64,000 bases of DNA. Source: Cosmopolites sordidus (lineage: Eukaryota; Arthropoda; Insecta; Coleoptera; Curculionidae). Shown here piece by piece: positions 10,462 to 20,410 of the stretch (position 1 is its first letter; each line of letters begins with the position of its first letter). Below the pieces are notes generated by a model, which was not told where the DNA came from, made no database searches, and saw nothing but the letters and a program-made list of their open reading frames with translations. The position numbers and the translations under genes were made by a program. The stretch spans positions 1 through 64,000 of the forward strand of contig JARFXV010000620.1 in assembly GCA_031761425.1 (NCBI GenBank), given 5' to 3'.

Positions 10462-10657
10462 TGTTGGTCCCCAAGGATCCGATCCACAAATTAATCAATT
10501 TAGGTCTGGCGCATTCACCAAAATATGTGATAAAAGGGGAGAAAGATTTACAGAACTTATTCGAAAAGTCTTGTTTTCAAACAGTGATGATGATTTGAAA
10601 ATAGGCCGCAACTACAAATTAACAGGGACAACAGCATTGATTACAATATTAAAGTGA
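10430..10657 (+). CDS. Unrecognised open frame, possible terminal exon
   Basis: A 75-aa frame runs out of the inverted repeat's right arm to TGA at 10655. From PQGSDPQINQFRSG through DKRGERFTELIRK to the end it is balanced in composition, unlike most AT-rich shadow frames nearby. I recognise no family. It could be the last exon of a gene, a relic, or chance. The first residues come from the hairpin and are probably not coding. Confidence 0.25.
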   Translation: MCVLYKGKQSFVGPQGSDPQINQFRSGAFTKICDKRGERFTELIRKVLFSNSDDDLKIGRNYKLTGTTALITILK

Positions 10658-10819
10658 TAACTGGAACAATTCAGTGAAACAAAGGGCTAGAAATACTCAG
10701 AAAGTACTTAAACTTAACAACTAAAACAAATATGCATACACTGATAAATACAATACTCAGTGGCATCCAAAAAATGTCGAATATTACATATAATAATTAT
10801 AGTAATGAGGAGTAAACCT

Positions 10820-13640
10820 CTAAAAAAGAATCCCCAAGCTCAAGATGGAAATCCATCGTGCCGAGGAGCTGAATGGCACAGGGTTAAAGTGTCTCTAATG
10901 ATGTCTCTGGATACCTAGCGCACTCCGGTAGTATATAACCTTCCTATGGTAAATCGGGGCTCTGCCTTAGGTGACCGTTTTTCCCTTGAAGACAAAAACT
11001 TTTATGGAGACTAAAATAGATAATGGTATCATACAAGGGTAGGGTTTTACAGACAAGAACCCTTCGGAACCGTCGGCAGAATTTGTCCGGGGTTGGTGAA
11101 TCTGGAGCGAATGGTAGTTTTCAACTCTATGGCACCACAAGAATGGCAACTAAAAAGGTACTCGAGCAACAATTTGAAAATCAAAGCCTCGCACCACCGA
11201 ACATTTCATCACAAGACAAGTGCAGAGTGCAGATTAATAATGAAATAGAAGACGGAAATGTTCTAGTACTTGCTGGCTCGCCCCCATAAGGAGGGCCGCC
11301 ATTAGAACTGAACACACTCCACGTATTAGATGAACATGCGAAATGAATATTGAGATAATGCGTGCCTATTATTACGTGAACCAGTGCAGAGATAAACCGC
11401 TCCCTGGATGAAGAAATGGACTCCATCAAGAATATAAGAAGAGGTTCCCTGAAACTCGGTTGTCGGAGAAAAACTTTGCCGACCGTAAAAATATAATTTT
11501 AAATAAAACGTATCTCATCGAAATGGAACTCATGAATGTCAAGAGAGAAGTTGGTAATGAATTATACCAGAACGTTACATATCAGCAACATCAAGAAGAT
11601 AACATAGGCGTCGTTATCTTAACCACAGAGGCGCAGCCAATGGAACAAACTCCTAATTTCCCACCAGAGGTCTCATCGTCTAGCAATGAGGAAGTGACCT
11701 TAGAACAGAACTTGTCTAATATACGAGAGAAGTTTTACAGTAATTTGGCCCATTTTATTTGGGTCAAATCGACGGAATAGGCCAAAAACTGCAATACTGC
11801 ACAATATTGCAAAAGCTCGTATTACTCTAGTGGAGGTCAATAAAGTTCTGGAATCACATCTGGCTGGGATACTAGATCTATGCGATATACATCTTGCGTT
11901 GTACTATGCAGCAGTGACTGCGATCGGAATTTCAGGCCAAAAAACATACACCCCCAGTGCGAGCAGGCATAACTTTCAGAAAAATACGCCTGCCTGGAAA
12001 ACACGGCTTGAAAACAATATCGATGATTTCCGGAGGAAAGTCGACATCATCTCAGAGTACCTTTCTGGTAATCGATCAAGTAAAGTAACAAAAAAAAACA
12101 TAAACAATTGCCAATAAGGCTGGCTTTGGCTTCGACGATCCAAACTTTTCCGAAAAATTATTGGATCTTAAAGATCGGTTTAGACAGAAAGCTAAATCTA
12201 AAGGGGCTAGGCAAACAAGGTAGAATGAGTTACAAAAACGAAGGCACCAAAATTCAGTATTCAAATAGCCAAAAGATATTTTATAGAGAGCTCGAACAAG
12301 GCAATAGCAGATCAGAACTTGAGAATATGGACATGTCTTCCTTTGCAGAATATTGGCAATCGGTTTGGAAAGGATCAGATGGTTATGAAAAATCGACACC
12401 TTGGACTAAATCAATTGAACAGCAGACAACTGCTCTCCCAGAAATGGAGTTTAACGATTTCACGGTGATTGACATTTGCACCGCCGTCAAGAAAACTCAT
12501 AACTGGAAAGAACGGGCGTAGCCAGGATTTAGTTTTGGGGGGGTTTAGTTTGAAGTAAATAAAACAAGAAAAATATACTACTCGACAAGAGATGGCGTTA
12601 CTGTGCGCAACGTCCACTAGTTCGAATATATATTCAATTCAAATGTAATAATTTAACTCTCTTCGCTCCTCGTATTTTTTCGGTATAATATTAGGTAATA
12701 TTTGGCTTATTACAGGGGGGGGGTTTGAACCCCCAATGAGGTTGGTTGCTAGATAAGGAGAACCGTGTTGATGGTAGAACAACACTTACGGATTGTGTCC
12801 GAGAACGGAAACGACAGACACTGCATGGACGTTATCCAAAGTCACTCGAGGATGATACCATTGATGAACTATTGTCTCTGAAATGGCTGATCGATGGGCT
12901 GTTGTACCCAGAAACAGAAGGTTTTGCGGCGATATATTCAAGATAAGGTAGTAAGAACACGGAACTACGAAAGGCATATACTACACATGGATGTTGTTGA
13001 CCGATGCAGAAAGTGCGGTGCTGTGGGGTAAACGATTGAACACCTTATCGGTGTGTTTGCAGTTCTTGTCCCTAATGCTTATTTAGGAAGGCATAATCTG
13101 CTGGCGAAAAGTTTACATCATCAAATTGCATTAAAGTAGTCACTATTAAATAACGCACTTGCTCCACATTATAAGTACTCACCTTCTCCCGTACTGAAAT
13201 CATCTGATTCAATTCTATACTGGAATAGATCAATCACAACAAATCAAACTGTCGATTATAATAGACCAGACATTGTTCTGATTAGTAAAAAGGAGAAAGG
13301 AGCTTTTATGATAGACATCGCAGTGCCGCTCTCTCATAATATCAGGAAAACCGAGTTGGAGAAAACCACTAAGTATGAAAACCTGGCATACGATTTGAAA
13401 AACCAGTGGAAATTACATAAGGTAGAGATAGAGAGATAGTGCCTTTCGTTATATCCGCCGAAGGCCTAATAAGTAAGAACTTTTCAAAAAATTTGAAGAA
13501 CCTTGATATATCAAAATCGATTGCTATAGTAGGACAACCATGCCACATGAGACATGCCACATTGTTCATAAAATCTTACGCTAAGTGAGAGGAGCTGAAC
13601 TGCTTTCTCATTTTGGCATTGTAATATCGACCTGCTTATG
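10820..13640 (+). mobile_element. Decayed non-LTR retrotransposon (LINE)
   Basis: A series of plus-strand frames fits one LINE ORF. It includes an N-terminal part (11023-11780), a middle part (11830-12117), and a pre-RT part with KKIFYREL-like and IDICTAVKKTHNWK blocks (12120-12517). The post-RT part (12746-13560) has LIDGLLYPETEGFAA, an ILHMDVVDRCRKCG Cys motif, NRPDIVLISKKEKGAF, IDIAVPLSHNIRKTE and TKYENLAYDLKNQW. The RT palm is missing; a foreign insertion occupies that place. The 3' part matches the minus-strand copy at 44690-45600. Many stops and shifts. Confidence 0.8.
12512..12735. mobile_element. Small insertion inside the LINE, possible non-autonomous hAT
   Basis: It begins GGCGTAGCCAGGATTTAG followed by a G7 run. 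It ends with a G9 run and TTTGAACCCCC. The block interrupts the LINE ORF exactly after THNWK. A GGCGTAGCC start is common at ends of non-autonomous animal DNA transposons, often hAT, but I could not see a clear 8-bp target duplication. Confidence 0.4.
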
Positions 13641-13849
13641 CTAAAATGCTGAATTCAGAATGAGTCTATAATAGTAATGAATAATCGAATGCTCGCCATA
13701 TGCTAGCGTGTATTTCTCTAATAATTATTATACGCCTCTGTATCTTAAAAAACTGGAATGACAAAATGAGAGCATTCAAACAAATGGGACGATTATTTAA
13801 AAATGGAAAAATATGTCACTGCGTGGTAGAATAAAATTGCTCTTGAATA

Positions 13850-14865
13850 AAATACAGATAGCATTGTGAATTTGCGTATGTTTAGTCTCATTTCAGAAAT
13901 GTAATATAGGACATTTATAAAAATTGAGACATACACAAAACAAGGCGTTAACATTATTGAAATATTTTATGAAAATGGGCGTTCAGTGAAAAATGTTTTT
14001 GGAAAATGATGTGATATTTACGGTTCGTTTATCGAATTGTTAAAAAAAATCGAAAAACTAGTTCGGAGGAAGATAAAAGAAGAGCAATAAATAGTTGTAG
14101 AGGACGTTCACAAAAGCATATTGATTTGGTACGTGAAAGTGTTGCTGAAGACCCAGAAAGTTCCAGTAGTCGACGTTCAGAATAATTTGAATTCAGTGAA
14201 TCCATACTCTGAAGGCATATAAGCTTCAAATAACACAGGAACTAAAGCCACTGGATAATTGAAAACGTCATGCATTTATCAATTGGATCAAAGAACAAAT
14301 AAATGATTTTTCTCAAAAATCTTCCTTTCAAATAAAGCCCATTTTGAAATTGATCGCTATGTTAATTAGACAAAATTTCCACTTTTGGGATAAGGAAAAT
14401 CCACGATTGATTCATCAGAAACCTTTACATCCCAAACGAGTCACTGTTTGGTGTGCATTACGGTCAGGAGGTGTAATTGGGCCGTATTTCTTTCAGAATG
14501 CTCGTGGTGACGCTGTAACTGTAAATGGTATTCGATATCCTGAGATGACAACTGGATTTTTGCGAGGTGAACTGCATAATATTGATCTGTAGGATATGGT
14601 TCCAACCGAATGGTACACACCTCACTCTTCTAAGGAAATAATTGATTTAATGAGAGAAAAATTTCCTGGACGAGTTAATGCAAGAAACGGCGATGTAAAT
14701 TGGCCACCAAGATTATGAGATCATGAAATTATCCGAGTCATGGGTGAGATAAATCCACGGTTATGCGAAAATGTCATCCAAAATCTTGACAAAAGAGTGG
14801 ACATCTGTGGAGCTGGTCATTTGTCAGATATTGCCTTTTGTGTTTAAATGTCATACCCTATGCTT
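13850..14865 (+). mobile_element. mariner-type transposase relic (family B)
   Basis: The plus strand holds the same blocks as the minus-strand relic at 8605-9720. The HTH region is at 14080-14180 and VVGPYFF-like and GIRYPEMTTGFL blocks at 14460-14560. A NWPPRL-x-DHEI segment is at 14698-14730 and a C-terminus near VDICGAGHLSDIAF at 14800-14840. Stops throughout. The CACTGGGG element begins at 14871, right after its end. Confidence 0.8.
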
Positions 14866-14870
14866 CAATT

Positions 14871-17140
14871 CACTGGGGAACAGAAATTTTGTTGACTGTG
14901 GATTGGGATCTGTGACTTGTTTTTGACTAATTTTTCATCTCTGAATTCAAAAATATTCACAGTTTTTCTCTATCACGTCAAGTTCTTAAGCTACAGCATA
15001 CCCCTCATTTTACCTTAAAAGTGTACATACGAAAGGAAATAAGGTGAGATCTGACCAAATAGATTAGAATATTTTATTCATACAGAGGTTAACATATTAT
15101 TAAAAGTTAAATTGTGTTTATACAAAAAATTAACAAAAGATATTATGGTAAAAATTTCTTCTTGTAGCTTTTCCTGGAGTGTTCAGTTTGTGGACATTCT
15201 CGCTTGATGCTCCAACAGTAGTCAGCCATCATACTGACATCCCATCTACCTAGATGCCTCGCTTCCATAACCTTTAGATTTTGGTGGAATCGCTCGCCCC
15301 GTTCATCACCAAGCTTTTCTGGCACCAAGATTTTCTGGGAAGTTAGCAAGATGACTATGTAAGAAATGCAGTTTGATGCTCATGTTTCAATCAAACTTTT
15401 TAAAGCACTCCAAGAGTTGTTGAACAATTTCGATGTAATTCGGGGCTCGTGTATTTCCAAGAAATTCTTTAACAATATTTTTAAAAGCCAACCAAGCATT
15501 CCTTTCAAGTTCGGTCATTGTTTCAGTGAAATTTTCATCTTTAACGAGTTGCCGAATCTGTGGACCATCAAACACATCAGTCTTTATCTTTTCATATGAC
15601 AGGCTAGGGAATGCCGAAATGATATACTTAAAGCAGTCTCCTTCAATTAACAAAGCCTTAATACATTGCTTCATGAGACCTAGTTTTATATGCAAATGCG
15701 GAAATACAATGTTTTTTCTGTCGACAAGTGGCTGATTTAAAATGTTTGGATCACCAGGTCTTAGGTCAGATCTTGGCGGCCAGTTCGATTGCACCCAATG
15801 CTTCTCGCGAGCTCTGCTGTCGCACATGCACAAAAAACAGAGATACTTGGTATACCCGCGTTGCTGGCCAAGAAGGAAACAGACCATTTTAAGGTCAACA
15901 CAGATGAGAAGAACACACAGAAGTTAATGACTTTCTTTATGTCCCCATATTTTTCACGCAAAGAAACTGAATGACCTATTGGGACTGAACCGTATAAATT
16001 TCCATTATGTAGGAGAACACACTTCAAGCTACGCTTTGAGCTATCTATAAACAATCGCCATTCAGTTGCGTTATAGTTAGAAATGGCCAATTCTTTCATT
16101 AAACCTTCTACGTTCTGGCAATATACAAATCCGTCAATATTTCTGAAGTACTGCCTAAATTCACTTTCTCTGGATCGATAGCAAGTGACTTTAGCTCCTT
16201 TGTCAAGCAAATTTTTTTCGTGCAGTCTTGATGCTAATAATTCCGATGCTTTTTTGGATAGTCCCAAATCTCGTGCTAAATCGTTTAATTCATGTTGATT
16301 GAATCCTTTACGAACAGAATCATTGGAAACTTTGAATTCTTCGTCGGTGAAGTCACTTCGATCTTCACTTGATTTACATTCTTGTATTTCTAAAGAAGGT
16401 AATTCTTGAAAAACTGGCACTGGAATTTCAGCTGAATGAGGCACAGGTCGTATAGCTGACGGTAAACTAGGGTACTCAATTTTATGTTTGTTTTTCTTGT
16501 TGAAGCCTGATGTTTTCATTATGCAAAAGTAGCAATCACTTAAGTGATCTTTGGGCTCTCGCCAAACCATTGGTATACCAAACGAAAGTTTATTACGTGT
16601 TCTCTTCGTCCACATTCGTAAACTCTCTACACACTGCTTGCACACTTTATGAGGGGCCCATGATTTATCTTGGTCACCTATTTTCACTTTAAAATAAGCC
16701 AAATAGGCTTGCCTGACAAATGTACTATATAATGTGCTACATATATAACAAAATAAATCAGGGCTGTTTAAGCACTTACTACGAGAACGACCAGAGAATC
16801 ACATAACGAATATCTGTAGTTGTGTATGTATACTCTTCACTATATCAGAGCGACACTGACCCGCGTACTTTAGCATCTCATGCGTAACTGACGGAACTAG
16901 TTTTGGATGACGCAACGTCACTTACGCCCCCACTCCTAGATCGAAGAAGTTTGCCGGTAGGAGAGCAGTAGTGACACCTGTGATTCGCCAGGCTTAGTCG
17001 GATGCGCAACAACTGTAGAGAAAAAACTTGACGTGATAGAAAAAACTAAATAAAGTTTTGGAATTAGCATGTCAATTTACGTATAAAACAGCTTAAATAT
17101 CGAACTCAACAGAAATTATTTTTCAAATTGTTCCCCAGTG
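14871..17140 (-). mobile_element. CMC-like DNA transposon, copy A (2.27 kb)
   Basis: Bounded by terminal inverted repeats CACTGGGGAACA (14871-14882) and TGTTCCCCAGTG (17129-17140). The inner subterminal DNA matches copy B (28749-30241). Ends starting CACTG plus, in copy B, a 3-bp TTA target duplication suggest the CACTA/Mirage/Chapaev group. The flanks here (ATT and TTA) are not a clear duplication, so this copy may have decayed or rearranged at one end. Confidence 0.75.
15143..16790 (-). pseudogene. Transposase-like ORF of CMC-like copy A, frameshifted
   Basis: The ORF starts near 16790 on the minus strand. The N-terminal zinc domain has FCYICSTLY then a KVCKQCVESLRMW Cys pair, then GIPMVWREPKDHLSDCYFC. 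A linker rich in P, E and S follows. A core with WRLFIDSSKRSLKCVLLHNG and VPIGHSVSLREKYGD could hold one acidic catalytic residue. After a shift near 15900 come KMVCFLLGQQRGYTKY, a C-x2-C with SRAREKHWVQSNWPPRSD, KLGLMK and a helical tail. 15349-15143 is the C-terminus (ERFHQNLKVME, WDVSMMADYCWSIK). The family is multi-copy in arthropod genomes; the enzymatic role is inferred from its place between the TIRs. Confidence 0.65.
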
Positions 17141-17219
17141 TTATCAATATAAAATATTATGAAATCAACGCAAATTATGTGTTTTATTGAAGAATTTAAA
17201 AAACCGCTTAATTTGAAAG

Positions 17220-17960
17220 ACTTTAGAAGATGCATGTAGTAGACTCTCCTCCCAGACGAACTATTTTCACCGTCATAACCACATAACCGTTATAACCACC
17301 TTCATACACTCCAAAGGCAGAACTAGAATCAAATGAATTCCGGTTATATTACGACAGAAAAATAATAACCGATAAAACCGTTCACTTTAATGGGATAGTT
17401 GGTTCCAAAGCCAAATGAACTTGTCAAAGGCATTTGTAAAATCTCTGAACAACATCCACTTGCCTTCTTGATCAACATGTTTAAAAATAAATTGGGTAAA
17501 AAGAACTAAATTCGAAATAGTGGATCTTCTAGTTATATAGCCAAGTTGGTTCGATGAAAACGCATTACAAACCTAAGGAAAGATCCAATTAAATAGAGTT
17601 AACTTAAATATTTTTGCAAAATTGGACAGAAGTGATATAGGTCGATAATCTAGCATCTTCACATTTAGTTTATTCACCTATCTAAAAATGTACTGTTAAA
17701 ACCGTCTGTTAAAAAAAGTTGTTATGTTGCTTCCCTTAAAAAGTGTTTTAAGCGGGGTAACAAAAGCACCCGTGCAATCTCTAACCATGAAAAATGGTAC
17801 ATTATTTGGACCAGTCGTATATTCATTTTTTAACTTTTTTGATGTAATATTTCATCTTCAATAAGATTTATAAAATTAATATTGTCCAATATATTCCGCA
17901 GCTCATAACAGCTCAACGCAGCTATGAAGGAACTTTGAAAATCCGTCAACGATAGTCTGA
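17220..17960 (-). mobile_element. LINE reverse transcriptase fragment
   Basis: Minus-strand translation gives DYRPISLLSNFAKIF (about 17670-17625) and SNQLGYITRRSTISNLV-like (about 17570-17515). It also gives DFTNAFDKFIWLWNQL (about 17447-17400), where the first D is the catalytic palm motif A. This order is that of jockey/CR1-type non-LTR RTs. The fragment lacks the YxDD part and has stops. Confidence 0.8.
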
Positions 17961-18119
17961 TGTGAGTCAAACATTATATGTAAAAGTACCCGGAATTCCC
18001 CATTTATAAAGCCCGCGTAAAATATTTTTTAATTTTCGTTTTTACTGTAAGATGGCAGCACGGTGCCTAGTTACGTTGTCTAATCTGGGCGCGATAGGTC
18101 AACTAGTTTATTTATATCA

Positions 18120-19205
18120 ACGTTTTGTTAGTCGGCAGCAGGTGTGTGTGGCCATTTAACTATAAATGCAAATATTGAGCAAAAAGTTTGTCTTAAAATT
18201 TGTGTGACAAACGAAATTTCGTATGCCAAATCACTAAAAATGTTACTTAAAACCAAAGGTAAATTGTACATATCAAAAACATAGTAATATGAATGGCATA
18301 AACCATTCAAAGAGTGTCGAGAACTAATAGTTGATTTGCCTCGTTCTGGCCTCGACCTTGAACGTCTACGAACGAGGAAAACATCGACAAAATCAACAAA
18401 CAGGTGCTCCAAAATCGACATATGAGTTTTAGAGAGTTAACTCAAAAGATAAAAACATCTTTTAAGTTCACTCATAACATTATCACTGGTATTTTGGACA
18501 TGAAATGCATCGCCGCATAACTGGTTCTGAACCACCTCAATTTAGCCAAAAAGAGCATCGAAAGCAGGTCGCTGAAGACGCTCGAAATCGACTTCCCGAA
18601 CTTCTAGGGACAGCACCGTCATGAAATGCATCGTAACAGGCGACGAGACATGGATTTAGAGGCGACGAGACATGGATTTAGAGTATGACATGCAAACAAG
18701 CCAATAGTCTTCGGAATGCTTTCTCTCTCTCGAAAACGAGTCAAAACTCAAAAATCCGCGTCAAAGTCGAAAATCAAGATCTGCGTGACACTTTTTTTCG
18801 ATTACCGTGATGTGGTGCACTACAAATTTCTTCCAAACGGACAAAAGGTGAATAAGGAATACTGTTTAGGCGCCATGAGTTGTTTGCGAGAGAATATCCA
18901 CCGAAAACGCCCAGATTTGTGAAAAGACAATTTATGAATCTTGTATCATCGTTTTTTACTCCAGAGTTTTACGCCTAAAACAAACGTCATCGATCAAACG
19001 CCTTACTCACCTGATATGGCCCCGTGTGACTTTTTCCTATTCCCTAAGCTAAAATTAGGTTCTCAGCTCTCTATAATAGTTTAAGACATATATTTGGGAC
19101 TGAAAATCGCAACAGCGAAATACCACAAGAACGAAAAATCTCTGAACGAATGAAAATATCATCGACATAATTTCGCCGCAAACAATTTTTGAATGGCCCT
19201 TTTGT
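18120..19205 (+). mobile_element. mariner transposase relic
   Basis: The plus strand, across shifts, reads from QKVCLKICVTNEISYAKSL (about 18178) through EWHKPFKECRELIVDLPRSG (about 18295) and VTGDETWI (about 18635). It continues with a FFDYRDVVHYKFLPNGQ block (about 18795) to the PYSPDMAPCDFFLFPKLK equivalent (about 19005-19060). This is a full-length but dead mariner, distinct from family B. A short 20-bp tandem duplication (GGCGACGAGACATGGATTTA) lies at 18640-18680. Its end lies just outside the last visible DRC2 exon. Confidence 0.85.
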
Positions 19206-19243
19206 TTACAAGTATGTTAAAAAAAAATTAAAAAACTACTTAC

Positions 19244-19973
19244 ATTATACTCGGCGGCATATAACTGTTGGCTATATCCTTCCTTGTTCTCCTTCAGTTG
19301 TTTCCCGGCTTTTATATCTTGTCCAAAAATAATCGTCTTCAAATAAGTTATTTCTCTTTCAGCATTTTCAACTATCTCACTTTCCTCATCTTTGCATTCT
19401 TTTAGAAATTCGTTTAGATCTTTTTCATATTGCATTTGTAAATCATTAATATATTTATTCTGACTATCTAAGGAAAAAATAATACCTGAGAAACAAAACA
19501 ACAATTAACAAAACATTGTTACCTATTACCGTATCCATATGAGTACAATGATATTTAAAATTGTTCGAATATTGTTCTTCAGCATCTTCCAGTTCTTCTA
19601 GAAGTTTAGCGATTCGATTATTTTTATAATCAAGCAGACGCTCGATCCATCTTTTTAAATGTTCCACTTCTTCTTTCATTTCCTTTACTTTAATTTTTCT
19701 TAATATTTGATGCCAGTTTTGATTTATCTTTGCTAAATTTAAACGACCAAAACCATCTTCTTTTTTAATTTTTTTCTACGAAAACATCAATTTTAAAGGA
19801 ATACTAATCAAATGGATAATTTGTCTTGCCTTCATAAAGGTTGCTATTAATTGCTCCTTACGTCTTTTTGCTTCTTCTTCAATTTCCGCTCTATGTTGAA
19901 GGTATCTAGCTCTTTCTTCATCAGACATTTTGGCTAATTTATTTGCCAAAGATTTCTTCTTTTTACCTGCCAT
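19244..19973 (-). CDS. DRC2: DRC2 (CCDC65), nexin-dynein regulatory complex subunit, first three exons
   Basis: DRC2 is a coiled-coil subunit of the nexin-dynein regulatory complex, which ties outer doublets and controls dynein in motile cilia and sperm tails. Exon 1 (19973-19830) starts MAGKKKKSLANKLAKMSDEE; a basic start then RRKEQL matches the family. Exon 2 (19775-19523) has GRLNLAKINQNWHQILRKIK and LEDAEEQYSNNF, the conserved N-terminal core. Exon 3 (19467-19244, starting at the inner of two in-frame acceptors) continues the coiled coil (QMQYEKDLNEFL, EREITYLKTI) to a GTAAGT donor. The introns are 54 and 55 bp, phases agree, and the first has a GC donor. About 207 aa are seen of a family near 450-500 aa. 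The rest is not found downstream, where TE relics lie. The start is shared head-to-head with the coiled-coil gene at 20411. Confidence 0.85.
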
Positions 19974-20410
19974 AATTGCTTTTATTTATTTAAGATTTAT
20001 AATTTTGAAAAGTAGCTACAGTTCACTGATGAATAATCGAACTAACTAAACTGAGTTTTGTTTCTATAGCAACATTAATAGATCAGTAGTTCTCAGCTAC
20101 AAAATAATACATACCTGAATAATTTAATATCCAATAAGGAGGCAACCCAACATACACCATATTTAACTATACATTTCATCCCCCAGCAAAATATAGAAAA
20201 AAAACTTTTGTTCTCAAATATTACTAAAAAACACAAACGTAGATAAATGTATGCATTATGTTATATATTATGTAAATTTTCCCTTACGTTGAAAAATGGT
20301 GGAAATCATAGTTGGCGTTTGTTTACGGTAACCATAGAAACAAGCAAATGAAAAATTAATTTGTACCTTTACCAGTTCCAAATCATTCAATTAATTATTT
20401 AATTTAAAAA
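19974..20410. promoter_or_regulatory. Shared upstream interval of DRC2 and the coiled-coil gene
   Basis: Only 437 bp separate the two start codons, which face away from each other, so a bidirectional promoter is likely. The interval contains a GTTTACGGTAACCATAGAAAC-like block near 20320-20342, which resembles the X-box (RFX site) half-site pair GTNRCC-(0-3)-RGYAAC used by ciliary genes. This is by eye and only suggestive. Confidence 0.4.

Noticed and set aside
15526..15974. Plus-strand frames overlapping the CMC-like ORF
   Set aside because: They are antisense shadows of the minus-strand transposase-like ORF; they share no motif with any family and lack splice context.
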